Shown here: positions 23,771-34,834 of the stretch, piece by piece
How positions within the stretch are numbered: the stretch's first letter is position 1
Layout: every line of letters starts with the position of its first letter
Position numbers and translations under genes: made by a program
Origin: Pagrus major
Lineage: Eukaryota; Chordata; Actinopteri; Spariformes; Sparidae
Direction: 5' to 3'
Assembly (NCBI RefSeq): GCF_040436345.1
Contig: NC_133219.1
Span: 19,242,958-19,306,957, forward strand
DNA: 64,000 bases
Notes under the pieces: generated by a model
Told to the model about the DNA's origin: nothing
Database searches by the model: none
What the model saw: the letters and a program-made list of their open reading frames with translations, nothing else

Positions 23771-23924
23771 AATATCATTTTTGATGAACCATTAACTAAC
23801 GTTTGCATTAAACCACTTCCTAGCTAACGTTACTGTTTGATAGTGTTTAACAATATGATAGGAAAGGCATAAAATATCTAAATATCTAAAATATCAACAC
23901 ATATCTTGGACACATTTCTTCTAA

Positions 23925-24536
23925 GTGCTGTATTGTAGGCAACTGGACTTTGTTTCAGTTTCTTGAAGACGTTTCACCTCTCAGCCAAGAGGCTTCTTCA
24001 GTTCTAACTAACTGGAGGGGAGTTGCAGGCTTTTAAACTCTGTGTGGGAGTGTCCTTACAGAGTTGTGAAGGACACGTGTGAGCTCTGAGTTTCAGAGTT
24101 GTTAGGGCCACTTGTGAGTTGTTGACCCAACCGGCCTTTGTGTGGGACGTGAATGGTTGTTAAGCTGTCTGGGGAGGGAATTCAGTAAAGCATTGTAGAG
24201 ACAGAAAAATGTAACAACATCATCATTCCTTATGTTGCAGGAATATCTGAGAAACTCAGGAGGATCTTTAATAAACATCATATCCTGGTTCAATTCAAAC
24301 CCAGCAACACGCTGAGGCAGAAACTCGTCCATCCTAAGGACAAAACACCCAGGCAGGAGTTTATGCGGTTCAATGCAGCCAGGACTGCACAGATTTGTAC
24401 ACTGAGGAAACAAAACAACCTCTCTATAAGCGAATGGCACAACACAGGGGTAGTTCCTACCACAATAAGAGTCTCAAGGACCACATTTGACATGATGACA
24501 CACACAGATTCCTGAGGTGAAAACAACACCAGTCAA
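23925..24536 (+). mobile_element. Second Penelope-like element fragment, inverted head
   Basis: The first part (23,925-24,200) is the Penelope pseudo-LTR and ORF C-terminus on the minus strand (LPRQLNNHSRPTQRP, then the same terminal repeat as at 8,391). It is followed head to head by the linker between reverse transcriptase and endonuclease on the plus strand, about 24,190-24,500 ([18 protein letters not shown] and [17 protein letters not shown]). The YIG endonuclease core itself is lost. This inverted order is usual for PLE insertions. It is a dead copy of the same family as the ckap2l intron 1 fragment. Confidence 0.78.
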
Positions 24537-25139
24537 GTTGTCGCAGCTGGTATAAACTTTAAACTTTAAATGTTCCTCATACCAACTCTGAGCTTGTTTC
24601 TCTAAGCTCCTTTCAATTGCACTGAAGTGCAAAATAAACTGAGGTTTGAGAGTGAGGCGGAGGCGGCTATATAATGACTATCAAATTCCAATCTGATCAT
24701 GACACACTTTTCTGGTATTGATTTCCTGAATCCTCCTGTGATGCAGTACTTCTGCTGTGTCGAGTCTCCTCAGCCTTGTTGCTCTGGGACCAGATTTTGC
24801 ATAAATTGTCTCTCACTTTTTATTTGGTTAAAAGTCATAATGTTCCCAACTGGCAAAGTCACATTTGGTTTGTGCCTAGAGCAGTTGCTATTGCTTAAGT
24901 CTTAAAAAACAGAGTGAGAATGAATAATGTGACTTTGTGGCAGTTGCTTGCCATCCCCTGTGGTTGGCTTTCTCAATAGTATTTCATTTTTGCAGCCAGT
25001 TGCACCAGTCTGTCTGGTCAGTTCAGTTGTAGAGTAGTTTGAGTGTAGTTTTAGGGTTCCCATACAAGTTTGTAACACTGTAGTGCTGAGACACAACTTA
25101 AAGTTTACACCTCCTTCAAGAAAGTGTGAAGTTATTCTT

Positions 25140-25385
25140 TAACTGTTAACAACAGGTAGTGAAGTGAGAGGGACTTATATTGGAAGCGCTGAAAGAAAAA
25201 TGTCTGCTATGTTCATTTGGAAAGTGCAATGTCTGTTGCAGATGGTCGGCACACCTCCAGAGTATTTTCACAGCTTGGCCTTGCTGTCACGCAGCACTTT
25301 CCAAGGGGACACTGAAGCTGTTATCCCTCAATGCTCTCTCCAAAGCCACCAGACTCCTCTGACAAAAACATCCTTTTTACTTTGC
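25140..25385. repeat. Fragment shared with the LINE tail region
   Basis: The segment 25,160-25,245 closely resembles 22,558-22,645: GAGAGGGA, then GGAAAATGTCT-like and GTGCAATGYCTGTTGCAGA words in the same order and orientation. The following bases contain AGCCACCAGACTCC and TGACAAAAACA, common words in teleost interspersed repeats. No gene is supported. Confidence 0.45.
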
Positions 25386-25404
25386 AGAAAACAGGAATTG
25401 TTCA

Positions 25405-25409
25405 ATCAG

Positions 25410-25444
<35 letters not shown>

Positions 25445-25520
25445 GACTTTATTTGTATAGCACTTTTCATACATCAAAGTAACACAAAGTGCTTCACACA
25501 ATGAGAACAATAAAACCAAT
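25405..25520 (-). repeat. ATCA microsatellite with LINE-type 3' end
   Basis: ATCA units are followed by GACTTTATTTGTATAGCACT and AAAGTGCTTCACAC on the plus strand. On the minus strand this is again the conserved 3' end and tail of an L2-like element or its SINE partner. Confidence 0.65.
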
Positions 25521-26370
25521 ACCTTCCATACATACAGTACATACATTACAAGCAATACAAAACAGGAACTCATGAACTGTTGTTCGCTGTCTTGATGACA
25601 ACACATAGATAAACCAGTCATTAATAGAATAGAGTGACAATACACTGTCATTAATACTTAGTAAAAACGCCATAATTAATTAATTAATTAAAATAAATAA
25701 ATAGTTGGTCTACCCCCGCCTTGATTGGTTTGCTCGTGTGTGTTACTGTCACTGAAATCAGTGATGACGGGAGGGCGGCGTGCAATGACGCAAAAAATAA
25801 AACCGATGAATCCCCTCAAATGAAACAACACTAAAGTAACGAGCCTGTCTATGCAAGTACAGTAATGAAGTATTTGTACTGCTATTATAATCCCATAGTT
25901 TTGTTAATAATATGTAATCTGCTGTGTGGATTGCTAACAGAACAAGATGAGATACACAGTGCACAGTCCCCCCCGGAGCCCCCTTGTGTGTTAATCCGGC
26001 CCTGTCTGTACTACATCCAAAGCACATAAACAGCCACTTTACACTTTAACTCTGGTGTTTACAAGGCTGCAGACTTACAGCTGCAACCAGGAGAGATATG
26101 AAGAGTAAAAGAAGAACACAAGAGAAAAGAGGGAAAGCATGGACTGGGGGAAGTTGACTCAGCTCAGCTGTGGCATTTCCTTGCATTGGCACACATCATC
26201 GTTTCTAAGTTAAATCACCCAGCTGTTGTTGAATATGATGAACCACGATCGTTATTTACCAGGATTTCATTCCGAGAATACACAATGCGGTGTTGGTCCT
26301 TCCCATTACTGTCACGACATGCTGGCACAGACTCAACCGCCTGTGAAGCGCTTGCGTCACCCAGCAGGTC
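25521..26370. other. Upstream flank of the IL-1-like gene
   Basis: A short TAAT run lies at 25,675-25,700. Otherwise I see no gene. The final 250 bases probably hold the promoter-proximal region of the IL-1-like gene. Confidence 0.4.
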
Positions 26371-26500
26371 CGTGCGTTTATAAGAGCCTCCGGTGTGCAG
26401 TCTTCAGAGCAAGCCGCGCTGTCACGCACCCGCAGCCGCCTCCACCAAGTACACACTCTCCAAGACGCACTTAGAGCGCATCAAGACTTCAGCACAGACG
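26371..26500 (+). promoter_or_regulatory. TATA box and non-coding exon 1 of the IL-1-like gene
   Basis: TATAAG at 26,379-26,384 predicts a start near 26,408. The presumed non-coding first exon ends at 26,500 in a strong ACG|GTGAGT donor. This layout (TATA box, short non-coding exon, ATG in exon 2) is the same as in il1b upstream. Confidence 0.55.
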
Positions 26501-26932
26501 GTGAGTGACTATTGCATTATTTCCAAAACATGCACATTAATCTTGCATTGCTTCTCCCTCTGAGGCTTAACGCGGTGTGGGTTCACCTGTAACCTGCAGT
26601 GAGGTGAAGTTAGTGCACGACTTTACTGTCTGCCACTTCAACCTGCTGCTTAAATAGACATATAGACAATAGTAACTCGAATCTGCAGGAGAGGTTTCAG
26701 TGAGGATTTTGGTTTGTAGTGCTGAAATAGAAAGCTGGGGAGATAATTGCTCATTATGATGCTGTCCTGTGTGGCAGTGTTGGCAGATGAGAAGCTGCCA
26801 GACACAATAAACAAGCCAGTGTTGAAGGACGTGAACCAGCTATTTGGCACTGCAGCATTAGACAGGTCTTCTCCAACTGAATTTAGACAGTGAGTGGAGA
26901 GAAATATTAGACTACGTTACTTACAGAGGCAC

Positions 26933-27251
26933 TATTTAGTTTTGAAGAAGAAAATTCACACTCAGATTTTTGTGTGTGTTTTTTTTTCATGAATGAATGA
27001 ACAAGCTGTTCTCAGAGGAAAGTAAGGTCCCAGAACACTGTCTGAAGCTTGAAAGGTGGCAGGGTCCGCCACATATAAACAAAGTAAAACAGTATGAAAT
27101 TGTGTTGTCCTTTGAGGTCAGTTTGTTTATTCAGTTGTACAAACAAGGAGAGTATGTTTATTTAGTTTGTTTAGGAAAAAAAAAATCAGTAATGAAGATC
27201 TTTCTCTTCTGATTAAAATTTCTTCCTGAAAACTACATAGTGCTCCTTTAA
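26933..27251. mobile_element. MITE, deleted relative of the 5.3-kb TIR element
   Basis: The right end, read on the minus strand, is CTTAAAGGAGCACTATGTAG. The left end is AGAGGCACTATTTAGTTTTG. The interior (about 26,998-27,115) matches 6,406-6,530 of the larger element on the opposite strand, including GCTGTTCTCAGAGGA and CAGTATGAAATTGTGTTGTC. It is thus an internally deleted, inverted family member, in intron 1 of the IL-1-like gene. Confidence 0.75.
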
Positions 27252-28093
27252 GCAAAAGCAACACAGTGTTAAAACACTCCAATTAAAGATATTAGGCAAC
27301 TTAAAAGTACAGATTAGGCTACCAAGGTAATCATTACGCAGTATGTAAGTTATTATAGCCTATATAATTGCAGTGAAATGTAATTAAGGACACTTACACA
27401 ACTAGCCTACTGTGCTTAGGTACAAACTTGAGGTACTTTACTTGATTATTTCATGACATCCTATAGTTAATGTACTACACTTCAGTTGTAAATGTTTGTT
27501 GATAAAAGTTCCCAGTCAACCAGGTCATGGTAACTCTTAGAGTTATAAATATTCTTCTTTTTACTCCACTGCAATCATCTGACAGCTACAGGTACTTGTT
27601 ACTTAAATCTTTAACAAAACATATGAAAAAGTTTTTCAAATGAGCTCCACCATGAGAGTAAAATGCTGCTCAAACATCAATTCATGAGTAATAATAATCT
27701 TGTGATAGACTAGATACAGTATATATGAAGTGAATCATTAAATATATACACACATGGGGACTTTTTCTCTGCTTTCAGTACTTAACACAACATTTTCAGT
27801 GCAGTACTTTTACTTGCAACACTTTTTTTTTACAGTGTAGTTTTGGTACCTTCATGTGTAACTAGAATGTTAGTGCTGAAGATGGTTGACGTAACTACTT
27901 TGTGGCTAATAGCTAATCTACAGTACAAGAATGAGAAGTAAGCTAATCACATAGTTGAAAAGTAAAGGGGAAAGCTGCAAATACAAATACAGCAAAGACT
28001 TGTAGGAGTGTTTTTAAGTACTGCACATTGTAATTCTGGTTTATTAAAGGTGTTTCTTTCCCCTCATGTCAGCACGCCACTGAAGAAAACAGC

Positions 28094-29920
28094 ATGGTCC
28101 GGGCTTTTCTGCAATGTGAAGGGAAATATTTGACAGTCAAGAGGTTTAAAGGAAAACTAGAACTGTGTGCTGTTGAGGTGCAAAACGGTACCATGAAGAA
28201 AAGACGTACTAATGGTAAGCTATTTGCTAATGACCACAACTATTTCAAAATAATATATAATAATTGTTGTGAAAAGGTACAAATTTGATGCCCCCTTGAT
28301 CTGTGTAGTACACTCCATCCTGACTGTGCCATTTGAAGTCTTTATATGGGGCATTTGCAGTGTGATCTGATTTTAATCTGATTTGGATTATTATGGCAAA
28401 TTCATAGACTCAGACACAAAGTAAAAATATGTTGTCTTGTTTCTGTCCTTAGGATTGAATTATACTGTGGACATATGCGAACAAGAAAACAAGATGGCTT
28501 TCTGTTTCTGGTATAAACATCAACAATACCTCCCAAAGGTGGATGGAGACACCCTGGAGGTAAATATAAACATATATACAGTACATACATAAACAGTACA
28601 CACACACACACACATGCACGTGGACACGCTCTCTCCCTCCATCTCTGCCCACAGCTGATTTCTGCAGCATACAACAAATGAAAAGAAACAAATGAAATGA
28701 CAGAAAAAGTAACTGAAAAACTGATATTATTGAATGTGCACATTCCTTGCTTTTCTCTGCTAAATGTGGGTTTTGTGTGTTCACAGTTGGAGAAGGTGGC
28801 TGGTGATGCTGTCGATGGCAGCTCAGATAATGCACCTGATATACCTGATAGTTCCTGGTTCGAGAAGGAACCACGTGGACGCTCTGGATTTTACACCTTG
28901 AAAACTGTGGCTGAACCCAAGCAATACATCGCACCGAATCATATAGGCAGCCAATGGAAATTCAAGCTGTCTCAAAACGGTTGTGAGGGCATTGTGGTCA
29001 AACAGAAAACCGTAAATGTACGTTTTCATTATTCTTATTTGTAATGTACTTTGTAATGTTTTACGTTGCATCAACTTCTACCTGTTCTGAAATGTTTCCT
29101 CGTAACAGACACGACTAAAAGTCTACACTGTGGGCGGCAGATTCAATCTTCACCATGGTCACCATCTTAGTTTGCCGTGTTAATATGCTAACATATGCTA
29201 AATAGCACAAAACAAAAAGCACAACTGAAGCTGATGGGAATGCCATTCATTTTGCATGTGCTTGATTATAAACCAATTTATTGGACGAGTTGAAATGTAG
29301 ACCAGATGATGCTTCTAAATAAAAAAGTCATAATAAAAGTGATGACAGTTCAATCCAGAGGGCAGCATAAATCTAGGCCAAATTTCATGGCAATCCATCC
29401 AACAGCTCTCAAGATATACCACTCAAAACCGCATGCAAACCTCATGCTGGTGCTAGAAGAAGGGTCAGTAGGATTCATCTTCAGGGAACCACGAAAGTCT
29501 GTTCCAAATTCTGTGCATATACGTCCCGTAGACATTGAGATATTTTACTGGATAAGAGAAAACTTTGACCAACTGGTGGAGTCAGAAGAAAAGTCAAGGA
29601 GTCACCAAAGTCAGCCTTCAGCTGTCTGTAAGAACTTTTCCTGAATTATTTCTGAACACATTGCCTCTGAATCTCTCAGTTTGTCACCATGTTGGTTATC
29701 AATGAGAGCATCATCTGCACACCCTCTATATGCATGAACGATCCAAAAGTTTAAAGTGACACAGAGCCAATTCTCAGTGAAGCAGTTCTCTCTGATCTAG
29801 CCTCTCTTCCTTCCTTCCACTCTGTCTCATTCATCCAATCATTATCTGCATTTTTGTTTCTAGTTATTGGTCCTGACCTGTCTTCTCTGTGTTGTTTTTT
29901 TCCCTCAGGCATCCAAGTGA
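28094..29920 (+). CDS. Putative IL-1-family cytokine (beta-trefoil, no pro-domain)
   Basis: The coding exons are 28094-28214, 28453-28559 and 28787 to about 29011, then a short last exon 29909-29920 that adds Ala-Ser-Lys and a stop. This gives about 154 aa. If the last splice is not used, exon 4 reads through to a stop at 29,042-29,044 and gives 161 aa. Intron phases (1, then 0) match the two trefoil introns of il1b exactly. The conserved C-terminal IL-1 region is recognisable at residues about 99-139 (SSWFEKEPRGRSGFYTL, then YIAPN and WKFKLSQ), aligning with the il1b segment SSWYIST. There is no signal peptide and no pro-region, like mammalian IL-36 and IL-1Ra-type members. The position beside ckap2l and il1b supports membership of the IL-1 cluster. 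It could correspond to the teleost novel IL-1 family member, but I cannot confirm that from memory. Confidence 0.62.
29130..29625. repeat. Common teleost interspersed repeat in the 3' part of the IL-1-like gene
   Basis: The sequence has the familiar words of a widespread fish repeat: CACCATGGTCACCATCTTAG, then AGCTGATGGGAATGCCATTC, AAATTTCATGGCAATCCATC, GTCAGTAGGATTCATC and AGTCACCAAAGTCAG. These words explain the 112-codon open frame at 29,306-29,644, which is therefore not a gene. It lies in the proposed last intron of the IL-1-like gene and lengthens it. Confidence 0.7.
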
Positions 29921-30930
29921 GCATAACCTTTTACGGCGTAACTCAAGATTTCCATGCTTCCTCTGCACCCTGACAGTTCGCTCCAGCTCTGGAATGAGCA
30001 AGAAGTGAAGTTATTCAGATCATTTTTCTCTCTTGGGTGGCTACGTGTCTTCTTGTTAAACTTCATCAAATGGGTACTCTTGCAGTTAAAGTTGGGGGAC
30101 TTGGAAAAGACAGATGAAAAGGGAATGGTCAGCATTGAAGCAGGAGAAAAAATACCAACACTCCCCTGGTCCTCTGAAGTCTCAGTCCGGCCCACTAGCT
30201 GCACGGCTAACTGAGCTAACTAGCTTGTAGTTAACTCAGTTGACGTTGTATATTTGTAATTGTTAACTTGACCACAGAATTAGAACATGTACTTTTTACA
30301 TGTATGCGATGACGGGTTTATTATACTGCGTTGCTGCTTGACGAGTAAACTGATCCTCATGACGGTAGAGTTTCCCTCTTGATGTGAAAATGTTCCTCAA
30401 ATGCTTTTTATGTGTTGGTATTAATTGGGTTTTTTTCTTATTGTTGTGACACATTTGTATGACTATTGTATGTTTGTGAGGCTGGTTTGACCAAAAGATA
30501 TTGGTGAAGTAGAGCTCCACATCAATCTCTACTGTAACAGGCTGTTTGGGGTTGTTTAACACTCCAATATTCGTGATCCACTACACTGATTGGCTGCCAG
30601 TAATGCTGACCTAGCTTGATCAAGACTTACTTGTGTACAAGCCTGATGCAGACCTTGACATGTATTCATTCATGTATTCAAATGTATATCATTCATGTAT
30701 TACATCATTAATGTATTCGAATGTATATCATTCATGTATTACATCATTCATATATTCGAATGTATATCATTCATGTATTACATCGTTCATGTATTCAAAT
30801 GTATATTATTCATGTATTACATCATTCATGTATTCGATTATGCAGTTATGTTTTGTTTTTATCACTTGTGTGTCATTTTCATGCTGTAAATATAAACACA
30901 TTTTGTAATAAACAGCTGTATATCCTGAAT
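29921..30930 (+). other. Probable 3' UTR of the IL-1-like gene
   Basis: This runs from the putative last stop to AATAAA at 30,907-30,912. It contains a copy of a dispersed repeat (30,150-30,235, sharing ACCAACACT and CTGCACGGCTAACTGAGCTA with 48,770-48,835) and a 39-bp minisatellite. Few ATTTA motifs occur, in contrast to il1b. Confidence 0.4.
30665..30838. repeat. 39-bp minisatellite
   Basis: The word AATGTATAT recurs at 30,681, 30,720, 30,759 and 30,798, an exact period of 39 bp, giving about 4.4 copies. Each unit includes CATTCATGTATTACATC. As 39 is divisible by three, the array makes an open frame with a 13-residue repeat, but this is an effect of the repeat and not a protein gene. Confidence 0.92.
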
Positions 30931-30987
30931 CGTGTCCTGGTGCCTCGGCAAGTTGTGTGAGAGACTTCAGTGGTTTAGTGGTTATTT

Positions 30988-31200
30988 AAAGGTGCAATAT
31001 GGAAGAATTTTAGTTTAAAACATTCAACAATTATATAAAATTATCAAAAGAATGTGAAGAAACATAGTTTTGACGTTATTTCAAAGACGTCTATGTATTG
31101 TGTTTCAGAGATATCCACTGAAGATAGCAAGCACAAAAACCTCTTTCTTCCAGCTGTCCAAAGGTCCTGTGCCAGTAAACGCTAATCAGGTTAGATAAAA
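30988..31200. repeat. Dispersed repeat family B, copy 1
   Basis: It starts TTAAAGGTGCAATATGGAAG and continues with AAGACGTCTATGTATTGTGT. Related segments are at 37,250-37,470 and 48,611-48,840 (GACGTCCATGTATTGTGTGG). The start word is the terminal repeat of the element at 49.1-50.3 kb, so these may be non-autonomous members of one family. Confidence 0.6.
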
Positions 31201-32216
31201 TTAAACTCTCTTCCCATACACTTTCATGTTTCTGCTCCAACAAATCAACCCCTAGAGCAATAACTCCTCTGTTCATCCTCTAGCAGGACTGGTTCTCACA
31301 AACTTTTCTAGTTATTGTTGCACACTCAAGTCTCAACCTGTAAAGCAAAAGCTATGAGACATGATCACCGTTGCCGTTTGTACATGCAATATATCACTCT
31401 CAGCAGACCGAGACAGACTTTCGGTCTTCTCTCTTTGATGATGGTTGTCCTTGCTTGAAAAATAACTATACCAATGTGACTTTTGTTCGGATATGAGGCA
31501 TGAAGGGTATGAGCGGTGTTCGGATGCATGAGAGTGATGGAGCAGAGTGAGAGCACAGGAGAGCACAAAATATAAACAGTTGAATGCTGATTTGATTGTT
31601 TTCAGATCTGTATCTTATTTTCTCTTGCTTCCTCATTGGGAATTAAGTAAAGATTTTATTGATATGGTAGCACAAAAAAAAAAAAAACAAGTTACAACTG
31701 GCTCACAGTAAAAGCACTTAACATGAAAATGTCTTTACAATCAAGATAGTAGCAAAACTGAATCAAGAAAACAAAAACAAGTGCAAGTCTTGTTTAGACA
31801 CTGAGGATAAATCTAAATAGTTTTGCGTCACAGTAAGAAGTAATCAGTTGAATGAATGCTGTTATAACAATGAAAACTCACTTTTCAGCCAAATTATAAA
31901 ATCAGTGTGTACTGAGACGTACTGAGGCTAAATGCAGCATTCAACGGTCAGTATGATGTTCTAGAAGTTTTAAAATAGAAAGGTCGGACAAAATTAACAG
32001 AAATGACTCACAGCACTGTAGTCTGTTAATATCTCCCTGCAGCTTCAAGCAGTGACCACGGTGAATCAGAGTCACAGCCACACCTCATACGACGTAGATA
32101 TGTTGGGTTTTAGTGTGTTTCTCCATGCATCTCTGGTAGACATAAATACAGCTGTCACCACAGTCTGACCCCAAAGCAAGATTCAGTAGCATAATGACTC
32201 ATCCTTCTTTTTTAAG
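31201..32216. other. Gene-poor stretch
   Basis: An A run lies at 31,674-31,687. I see no coding similarity or defined transposon. Confidence 0.4.
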
Positions 32217-32421
32217 TTCCTTGAGATGGTGTTACTTTTCCTCAACACCACAGAGGAAGTTTATCACCTTTTATCACATACGCCGACGTCCCTCTTGGAC
32301 ACAAGGAATGCTGGATGTCTGCACCTATCAGCAGAAGATTGCCAGGAATGGATCCAAACGTTGGATGCCAAACGTTTCATCTCCCAGGTGTACAGCAACA
32401 GAACATGTGATGCGGATGAAA
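32217..32421 (+). other. Isolated exon-like open segment, unrecognised
   Basis: A pyrimidine tract and AAG acceptor (32,214-32,216) precede 205 nt of open frame (68 codons plus one base), followed by a GTATGT donor at 32,422. The peptide has a leucine-rich start (FLEMVLLFLNTTEEVYHLLS) and three cysteines, in NAGC, AEDC and NRTC. Its composition looks like real protein, unlike nearby frames. I cannot name a family, and I found no partner exons. It could be a lone exon of a gene, a pseudogene relic or chance. Confidence 0.3.
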
Positions 32422-34760
32422 GTATGTTTAGTGAATATGTGTACTTTTCTGTTGTGTTACTTTTATTTTTCGTGTGTTTAAAATTACTCGGCAAAAATGT
32501 AAAACAAAATAAATAAATAAAAAATCAAATAAAGCACACTCCATGCATAAAAGAAGTGACCTTATTTTTGTTGAATCTTGGTTTGTGCTAAATGGATCAA
32601 ATATATTTGCCTTTACAAAGGCAAAAGTGACAATAATTGTAATGCTACCTGTTGCTAGCGATTTAATGTTGGCGGAAAAATATCAGTGTTTGGGTACAAC
32701 AACAATTGACAACGACATGGCAAACATTTAAAGAATGCTTTATTACTAGGTCAAATTGAACCAAATAAGACCAAATTAGAATACCAAATCAGTAAAGTCA
32801 GTGATGTGGGATGTGCAAAACAATGCAGAAAGAAATGAATACAACAGGGCTAGAGCAGAGATAGAGAGAGAGAGTTTATGAAAGGCTGCAGCGGGGGCTG
32901 AAGTAACATCAGGACACAAGGCCCATGTGCAGAGATTAGAAAGTAACACACCCCCAAGATAAACAGCAGAACGTCAGTGAAGAGATGTGGGTTGAGAGTT
33001 TTGATAAAGAGAACTTGCATAGAGAAACGTGACTTAGCAAGTGCGAAAAAAATGGAAACAAGATACATTGTTTTGACCATAGACAGCACAAAGTGTGTTT
33101 TCTGGACAAAGGAGGGACAGTGGTTGCAAAAGACATTGGATTGTTTCAACTCTAAACATAGCAGTCCGTGACTTTTATTCCAAGCAGAGGTTGTTTCTGA
33201 AATGCAATCTTATCCTGAGCTTTTTGGCCGACAGGAGACATGAGGCAACACGTGAGTCTGCCTGCAACTCAAGTACTTATTTCCGCCACTCCTGCCCTTA
33301 TCTTTTGTGTGATTGTACACAACGGAAGCAGTCATGCGAATAATGAACCAAGGGTCAGAGTATGCAGCCATGCAATTGGCTCTGTAAGACTTTACTAGGG
33401 CAAATGGGTGAAATTGAGATCCATGAATGTCTGCGAACAGGAAGCACAATCTGTTCTGTAGTTGTTAGTCAGTCTGGGTGGAAGTGGCGGCGCCGACACG
33501 ACCAACTAACACCGTCACCCTTACAGCCGCGACAGTAGTGCACTAAAACGAGTGAAGGAGTTTCAAGCCCGGAATCCTTGGACCTTGAGTTAGAACGGAA
33601 ATTGACGATTGTTATTGTTATTTTATATTACCACTTTATTGCAAACCACTTTGTTCCTGTTTTTAATGGCTGTGGTGTCCTGTGTTAACCTCTAGACTCT
33701 TGAGAAGATGAAAGCCTCTGTGCTGTACTGACAGTGGGAGGAACAGGACAGTTTTCATGAATGCTCGGGGAGGACAAACTAATGCAGATGAGTCTTTTAT
33801 GAGTCTGACTCACATGAGTGTATTTAGATATCAGTTATCAGCTTTGGGTCTTTTCCAGCTCTTATCGGCGCTGGTTCCTCCCGTACAAAAGCAGACAAAC
33901 ACTTTACTTGTGAAGCCATATTTACTTTTTTTTCATTTTGACATTTGCCTATATTTGACTGGATTCAAACTAAACACATATGTAACACAGGTCCAACTTT
34001 ATTTAGCATTTTAAGGATTGCAATGTAAAATGATTTCCTCTTTGTCAACAGATAGGCGTGGAGGAGGAGTGGCAGGTTTTAGTGTCCTATTTCCACCACA
34101 ACAATGCTAAAAATCAAGCAAGACAATAAATCCTTTTGATGTTGACAGCTAAATCAATCATCAATGAATCATTGTTCTCTACAAAGGCTTTTGCTATCAG
34201 CAGATTGTTTTCTCTGTAGGTGCAAGTAGGAGTTGACAGCAGCTTGAAATACCACGGTTCTACACCTCAACGCTTCCTGCAGCTGCACCTGACGTCTCAC
34301 CTTTTAGTCACACAACAACTCCTTAAATGTAAACCTCATGCCAAAATGAGCTACACAGTAGAATAGGAAACCACTAAAGCAAAACAAAAAAAGTTACATA
34401 AGCACTGGAAATCCTCCAAAGTTCATGCTATGAGAAAATACATTGAAAGCGTGTTTTTTGTTTCTTCCGGCGTTATCTTTCTTGTACATGTTTTATATTT
34501 TTTCATGTCATTTCCTTATGTCACATTTGGGGAAACACCAGATAATATGTCAGAGGGTGAGGAAGGATGTCAAAGAACATGATTAAATGTAGCACAAATA
34601 AAACTTTGTGAACATTTCTGCCTGAGGCACGATACATTTTCATCAGCAATGGTGGTTGTTTAATGATGACGAAGCTACTCCCATGATCCAGCGCTACAAA
34701 GTCATCAAACGCTCTTTTGTTTTGATTATTTTGACTGAGAGACCCCCGTGGTAAATTACA
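32422..34760. other. Gene-poor stretch
   Basis: There is no supported gene. A GC-rich patch occurs at 33,480-33,560. An inverted TTAAAGGCACAGTATGTAA terminus at 34,756-34,776 looks like one end of a TIR element whose other end I could not place. Confidence 0.35.
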
Positions 34761-34834
34761 TACTGTGCCTTTAACAAGACACTGTATGGCACTGTTTTTC
34801 TAAAGGAAGAGTCTAGTTTTCTAGTTTTCCTAGT

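Noticed and set aside
29306-29644. 112-codon plus-strand open frame
   Set aside because: The DNA is a common teleost interspersed repeat, and the frame has no family resemblance.
30633-30908. Open frame with a 13-residue repeat (MYSNVYHSCITSF type)
   Set aside because: It is wholly produced by the 39-bp minisatellite and has no splice or promoter support.
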